NCBI RefSeq assembly: GCF_029080175.1
Contig: NZ_JARFJC010000040.1
DNA length: 64,000 nucleotides
From: Luteipulveratus flavus
Lineage (GTDB): Bacteria; Actinomycetota; Actinomycetes; Actinomycetales; Dermatophilaceae
Direction: 5' to 3' (one strand)
Positions 60,731 through 64,000 of the stretch are shown here, piece after piece (position 1 is the first letter of the stretch; each line of letters opens with the position of its first letter). Both the position numbers and the translations under genes were made by a program. A model generated the notes under the pieces. That model was not told the origin of the DNA. It did not search any database and was given only the letters and a program-made list of their open reading frames with translations.

Positions 60731-62842
60731 ATGACCGATCCCACTGTCACGACCGAGTCCGTCGACCTCCTCGCGGTCGCCGACAGGGTGCTCGGCGCGC
60801 TCGCGGGTCCGGGCGCGCACCTGCGCCCCGACCAGGAGACCGCGGTCCGGGCGCTCGCGGAGCCCGGCTCGCGCGTGCTCGTCGTGCAGGCGACCGGCTG
60901 GGGCAAGTCGGCGGTCTACTGGGTGGCCACCGCCTGGTCCCGGGCCAGGGGTGGTGGTCCGACGCTGGTGGTGTCGCCGCTGCTGTCGCTGATGCGGGAC
61001 CAGGTCGCGGCGGCGAGGCGCGCCGGCCTGCGCGCCGCGACCCTGAACAGCTCCAACATCGGCGAGTGGTCGGCCATCGAGGCCTCACTCGCGAACGACG
61101 AGGTCGACGTGCTGCTCGTCTCGCCCGAGCGCCTGGCCAACCCGGGGTTCGGACGGCGGGTGCTGGAGTCGCTCGCCGGCCGACTCGGGCTGCTGGTCGT
61201 CGACGAGGCCCACGCCGTCTCGGACTGGGGCCACGACTTCCGGCCCGACTACCGCCGCGTGGCGGACGTGCTGCAGCGGCTCAACCCGCAGACACCGGTG
61301 CTGGCGACGACGGCGACCGCGAACGCTCGCGTCACCGACGACCTCGCCCGCCAGCTCGGCACGTCGACGACCGTGCTGCGCGGACCGCTCGCCCGGTCCA
61401 GCCTGCAGCTCGCCGTGCTGCCGCGGATGGACCCGCTGTCCCGCTACGCCTGGGTCGTGGAGCACCTGCCCGAGCTGCCCGGCTCCGGCATCGTCTACAC
61501 CCTGACCGTGGCCGACGCCGAGCGACTCACCGAGGCGGTCCGAGCACGGCACGGGGACGACCCGGCGCTGCGGGTCGCCGCGTACACCGGCAAGCTCGAC
61601 GCGGGGGAGCGGGAGCGGTGGGAGGACGCGCTGCGCGCCAACCAGGTGAAGGCCCTCATCGCGACGTCCGCGCTCGGAATGGGTTACGACAAGCCGGATC
61701 TCGGGTTCGTCATCCACGTCGGCGCCCCTCCGTCGCCGGTGTCTTACTACCAGCAGGTGGGTCGAGCCGGCCGCGCCATCGACCACGCGTCCGTGGTGCT
61801 GCTGCCCTCGGCCGGCGACGACGGTGTGTGGGAGTACTTCGCGACAGCGACCATCCCGCGACGCGACCACGTCGAGAAGCTGCTCGCGACGCTGGGGGAG
61901 CACGACGAGCCCGTCTCCGTGCCCGCCCTCGAGGCCGAGACCGGACTGCGCCGGACACGGGTCGAGCTGATGCTCAAGCAGCTGGCCGTCGACGGTGCCG
62001 TCGAGCGGACGCAGGACGGCTGGGTCGCGAGCGGGCAGCCGTGGGAGTACGACCAGGAGCACTACGACGGGGTGCTGGCTGTGCGGCGGCGCGAGGCCGA
62101 CATCATGCGCCGCTACGTCGACGGCGCGTCCTGCCTGATGCAGCTGCTGCAGGAGTCGCTCGACGACCCCGACGCCGCTCCCTGCGGGCGCTGCTCGGTG
62201 TGCCTCGGCCACCTGCCCGAGCCGTTGCGGGCCACCGCGTCCGACGACGCGATCGCCGCCGTACGAGGCGTGCTGCGCGGTGAGACCCACGTCCTGGAGA
62301 CCCGCAAGATGTGGCCGGGCGGCGCCTTCGGAGCTCGCGGGCGCATCCCTGCGCACCTCGCGGCCGAGCCCGGACGGGTCATCGTGCACGCGGACGCACC
62401 GGAGTGGCGCGAGGTCGTCCAGGGCGTGCTCACCCACGACGCAGAGCCACCACAGGAGCTGCGCGACGCGGCCGTCCGCGCGCTCGCGGGGTGGAAGGAC
62501 GACTGGGCCCAGCGCCCTGAGGTCGCCGTGTCGTTGCCGGCGGCGGGTCTCACCCACCTCGTCCGGGGGCTCGCCGACCACCTCGCGCAGGTCGGCCGGC
62601 TCGAGCGCACGGACTGGTCGCCCGCCGGCGACGTCGACACCGACCTGACCTCAGCGGACGAGGCGGCCGCGTGGCGTGGCGTCCTGGACCCCACACCGGT
62701 CTCGGATGCGGTGGCCGGCCGGTGCGTCCTGCTGGTCGTGGACGCCTCCGCATCCGGCTGGGTCGTCACGGTGGCGGCGGCCGCGCTCCGGGAGGCGGGA
62801 GCAGGGCGCGTCCTGCCGGTGCTGATCCATCGCCGGGTGTGA
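60731..62842 (+). CDS. recQ: RecQ-family DNA helicase with C-terminal phosphoribosyltransferase-like region
   Basis: 703 residues. Walker A is ATGWGKSAV (about 53-61) and Walker B is VVDEAHAVSDWGHDFRPDYR (RecQ-type aromatic-rich loop). ALGMGYDKPDLGFVIHVGAP and QQVGRAGR are motifs V and VI. The RecQ zinc site is CLMQLLQ plus CGRCSVC (about 470-495). The last about 45 residues (CVLLVVDASASGWVVTVAAAALREAG) resemble the PRPP loop of ComF-like phosphoribosyltransferases, but the usual acidic pair is reduced to one Asp. It unwinds DNA 3' to 5' in recombination repair. Confidence 0.9.
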   Translation: MTDPTVTTESVDLLAVADRVLGALAGPGAHLRPDQETAVRALAEPGSRVLVVQATGWGKSAVYWVATAWSRARGGGPTLVVSPLLSLMRDQVAAARRAGLRAATLNSSNIGEWSAIEASLANDEVDVLLVSPERLANPGFGRRVLESLAGRLGLLVVDEAHAVSDWGHDFRPDYRRVADVLQRLNPQTPVLATTATANARVTDDLARQLGTSTTVLRGPLARSSLQLAVLPRMDPLSRYAWVVEHLPELPGSGIVYTLTVADAERLTEAVRARHGDDPALRVAAYTGKLDAGERERWEDALRANQVKALIATSALGMGYDKPDLGFVIHVGAPPSPVSYYQQVGRAGRAIDHASVVLLPSAGDDGVWEYFATATIPRRDHVEKLLATLGEHDEPVSVPALEAETGLRRTRVELMLKQLAVDGAVERTQDGWVASGQPWEYDQEHYDGVLAVRRREADIMRRYVDGASCLMQLLQESLDDPDAAPCGRCSVCLGHLPEPLRATASDDAIAAVRGVLRGETHVLETRKMWPGGAFGARGRIPAHLAAEPGRVIVHADAPEWREVVQGVLTHDAEPPQELRDAAVRALAGWKDDWAQRPEVAVSLPAAGLTHLVRGLADHLAQVGRLERTDWSPAGDVDTDLTSADEAAAWRGVLDPTPVSDAVAGRCVLLVVDASASGWVVTVAAAALREAGAGRVLPVLIHRRV

Positions 62843-62892
62843 GCGGCGGATCCGTCGGGTGTCGCACTGGACGCGCTGTGCCCCGGCAGGTC

Positions 62893-62898
62893 TAGTTT
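62893..62898 (+). promoter_or_regulatory. putative -10 hexamer (TAGTTT) of the glucose dehydrogenase gene
   Basis: TAGTTT lies 6 nt before ATG 62905; leaderless layout. Confidence 0.45.
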
Positions 62899-62904
62899 CG
62901 GGGT

Positions 62905-63951
62905 ATGCGCGCACTCACCGTGACTCCGCAGAAGAAGAACTCCCTCGACGTCGCTGACATGCCCGATCCGGCCGAGCAGGACGGCGACGTCCTGGTCCAG
63001 GCGCTCGCTCTCGGGGTCTGCGGCACCGATCACGAGATCGTCGAGGGCCTCTACGGCGACGCGCCAGAGGGGTCAGACCGGCTGATCCTCGGTCATGAGT
63101 CCCTGGGCACCGTGGTCGAGGCACCGAAGGGCAGCGACTTCGCCGCGGGCGACCTGATCGTCGGCGTCGTCCGGATGCCCGACCCGGAGCCCTGCGGCGC
63201 GTGCGCCCACGGGGAGTGGGACATGTGCCGCAACGGGAAGTACACCGAGCACGGCATCAAGGAGATCCACGGCTTCGGCAGCGAGCAGTGGCGGGTGCAT
63301 GCCGAGCACGCCACCAAGCTGGACCCCGGCCTGCGCGAGGTCGGCGTGCTGCTGGAGCCGACCACGGTCGTCGCCAAGGCCTGGGAGCAGGTCGACCGGA
63401 TCGGCGACCGCGGCTGGTTCGAGCCGAAGTCCGTGCTGGTCACCGGCGCCGGTCCGATCGGTCTGCTCGGCGCGCTCATCGGCGCCCAGCGCGGGCTTGA
63501 CGTGCACGTCCTCGACCAGACGAAGACCGGGCTCAAGCCGAAGCTGGTCCGCGAGCTCGGCGGGACGTACCACACGACAGCGGCCGACGCGGTGATGAAG
63601 AAGGTCAAGCCCGACGTGATCATCGAGGCGACGGGCGCCGTACCCGTCATCCAGGCGGTCCTGGCCGACAACGTCCCCTACGGCATCGTCGTCCTGACCG
63701 GTATCTCCAATCCGGAGAAGGTGTCCTTCGACCTGGGTGCGGTGAACCGCGACCTGGTCCTCGACAACGGAGCCGTGGTCGGGTCGGTCAACGCCAACAT
63801 GCGCCACTACGAGGCCGGCGCGAAGGTCCTCGCGGAGGCCGACAACGACTGGCTGGAGCGGCTGATCACCCGGCGGGTGCCGCTGGAGAAGTTCGCCGAC
63901 GCCTTCGAGCGGCAGGACGGCGACGTCAAGGTCGTGCTGACCTTCGACTGA
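62905..63951 (+). CDS. glucose 1-dehydrogenase (zinc-dependent MDR family)
   Basis: 348 residues. The catalytic zinc site is CGTDHEIVEG and GHESLGTV, the structural zinc lobe is EPCGACAHGEWDMC, and the NADP-binding loop is VTGAGPIGLLGAL. This arrangement and the ILEPTTVVAKA-like segment LLEPTTVVAKAWEQV match the archaeal-type glucose dehydrogenases, which oxidise D-glucose to gluconolactone. A related aldose may be the true substrate. Confidence 0.88.
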   Translation: MRALTVTPQKKNSLDVADMPDPAEQDGDVLVQALALGVCGTDHEIVEGLYGDAPEGSDRLILGHESLGTVVEAPKGSDFAAGDLIVGVVRMPDPEPCGACAHGEWDMCRNGKYTEHGIKEIHGFGSEQWRVHAEHATKLDPGLREVGVLLEPTTVVAKAWEQVDRIGDRGWFEPKSVLVTGAGPIGLLGALIGAQRGLDVHVLDQTKTGLKPKLVRELGGTYHTTAADAVMKKVKPDVIIEATGAVPVIQAVLADNVPYGIVVLTGISNPEKVSFDLGAVNRDLVLDNGAVVGSVNANMRHYEAGAKVLAEADNDWLERLITRRVPLEKFADAFERQDGDVKVVLTFD

Positions 63952-63967
63952 CTGTGAGGATTCACAG
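63952..63967 (+). terminator. weak hairpin after glucose dehydrogenase gene
   Basis: CTGTGA and TCACAG pair around a GGAT loop directly after the stop codon. The stem is only 6 bp and no T-tract follows, so a terminator role is tentative. The remaining 33 bases to the window end show nothing. Confidence 0.3.
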
Positions 63968-64000
63968 CGCAGCCTGATGGTGCTGGGCTGTGGGCAGGCA

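Overview
The window is a stretch of very GC-rich chromosome with strong G/C bias at third codon positions, many GTG starts and tightly packed, often 1-4 nt overlapping genes. The gene content (SepH, DUF4193, DUF3710, DUF3000, DUF5998, the actinobacterial coproporphyrin haem route, LigC-type ligases) points to an actinomycete, most likely of the Micrococcales (a Dermacoccaceae/Dermatophilaceae-like lineage is my guess). No tRNA, rRNA, CRISPR array, insertion sequence, phage gene or plasmid gene was seen. It reads as core chromosome with a few accessory cassettes.

Layout. 1-2.8 kb: the 5' part of a class I glutamine amidotransferase gene (minus), then an ECF sigma factor overlapping a membrane-anchored Asp-box propeller protein. 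2.8-9.8 kb: a GNAT/acyl-CoA-ligase (Pat-type) enzyme, DUF5998, an alkaline-phosphatase-superfamily enzyme, thymidine kinase and an MFS transporter. 9.9-20.5 kb: sepH (minus), coproporphyrin ferrochelatase, inositol monophosphatase, a 63-residue coiled-coil protein (minus), DUF4193, an internally deleted dUTPase gene, DUF3710, an OB-fold protein, two TrkA-type regulators (minus), an APC permease and a TrmA/RlmD-type RNA methyltransferase. 20.5-30 kb: aconitase with a perfect 20-bp palindrome in its leader, a Tat-exported C39-like peptidase, an SRPBCC/HTH pair (minus), dxs and flanking genes. 30-37.7 kb (minus): GDPD, an XRE-MurA fusion, a fatty-acid beta-oxidation pair, RNase D and DUF3000. 37.9-45.6 kb: hemE, a divergent YczE/MocR pair, a TetR/membrane-protein pair, cgoX, hemQ and msrB. 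45.7-53 kb: a secreted nuclease, then a DNA-repair island (PolD-like primase-polymerase, GNAT, P-loop protein, two divergent LigC-type ligases). 53-58.6 kb: a sugar cassette (GH4, PfkB, lipoprotein binding protein, two permeases, no ATPase). 58.6-64 kb: alpha/beta hydrolase, acyltransferase, RecQ helicase and glucose 1-dehydrogenase.

Much of 11-45 kb follows, from memory, the gene order of Mycobacterium tuberculosis Rv2674 (msrB) to Rv2701c (suhB): suhB, DUF4193, dut, DUF3710, OB-fold, ceoC/ceoB, APC, RNA methyltransferase, dxs, RNase D, DUF3000, hemE, hemY, hemQ, msrB. Against that order, DUF3093 and DUF3159 are absent and dut has lost its catalytic middle. Three late haem genes (hemE, cgoX, hemQ) plus the ferrochelatase make a complete route from uroporphyrinogen III to haem b by coproporphyrin.

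A recurring regulatory theme is that about 19 genes have an nAnnnT/TAnnnT hexamer 6-8 nt before the start codon and no Shine-Dalgarno sequence, the layout of leaderless actinobacterial mRNAs. I found no clearly new multi-gene system. The most unusual items are the in-frame deleted dUTPase, the XRE-MurA fusion with a palindrome in its own promoter, the PolD/LigC1/LigC2 island and the ECF-sigma/propeller pair.
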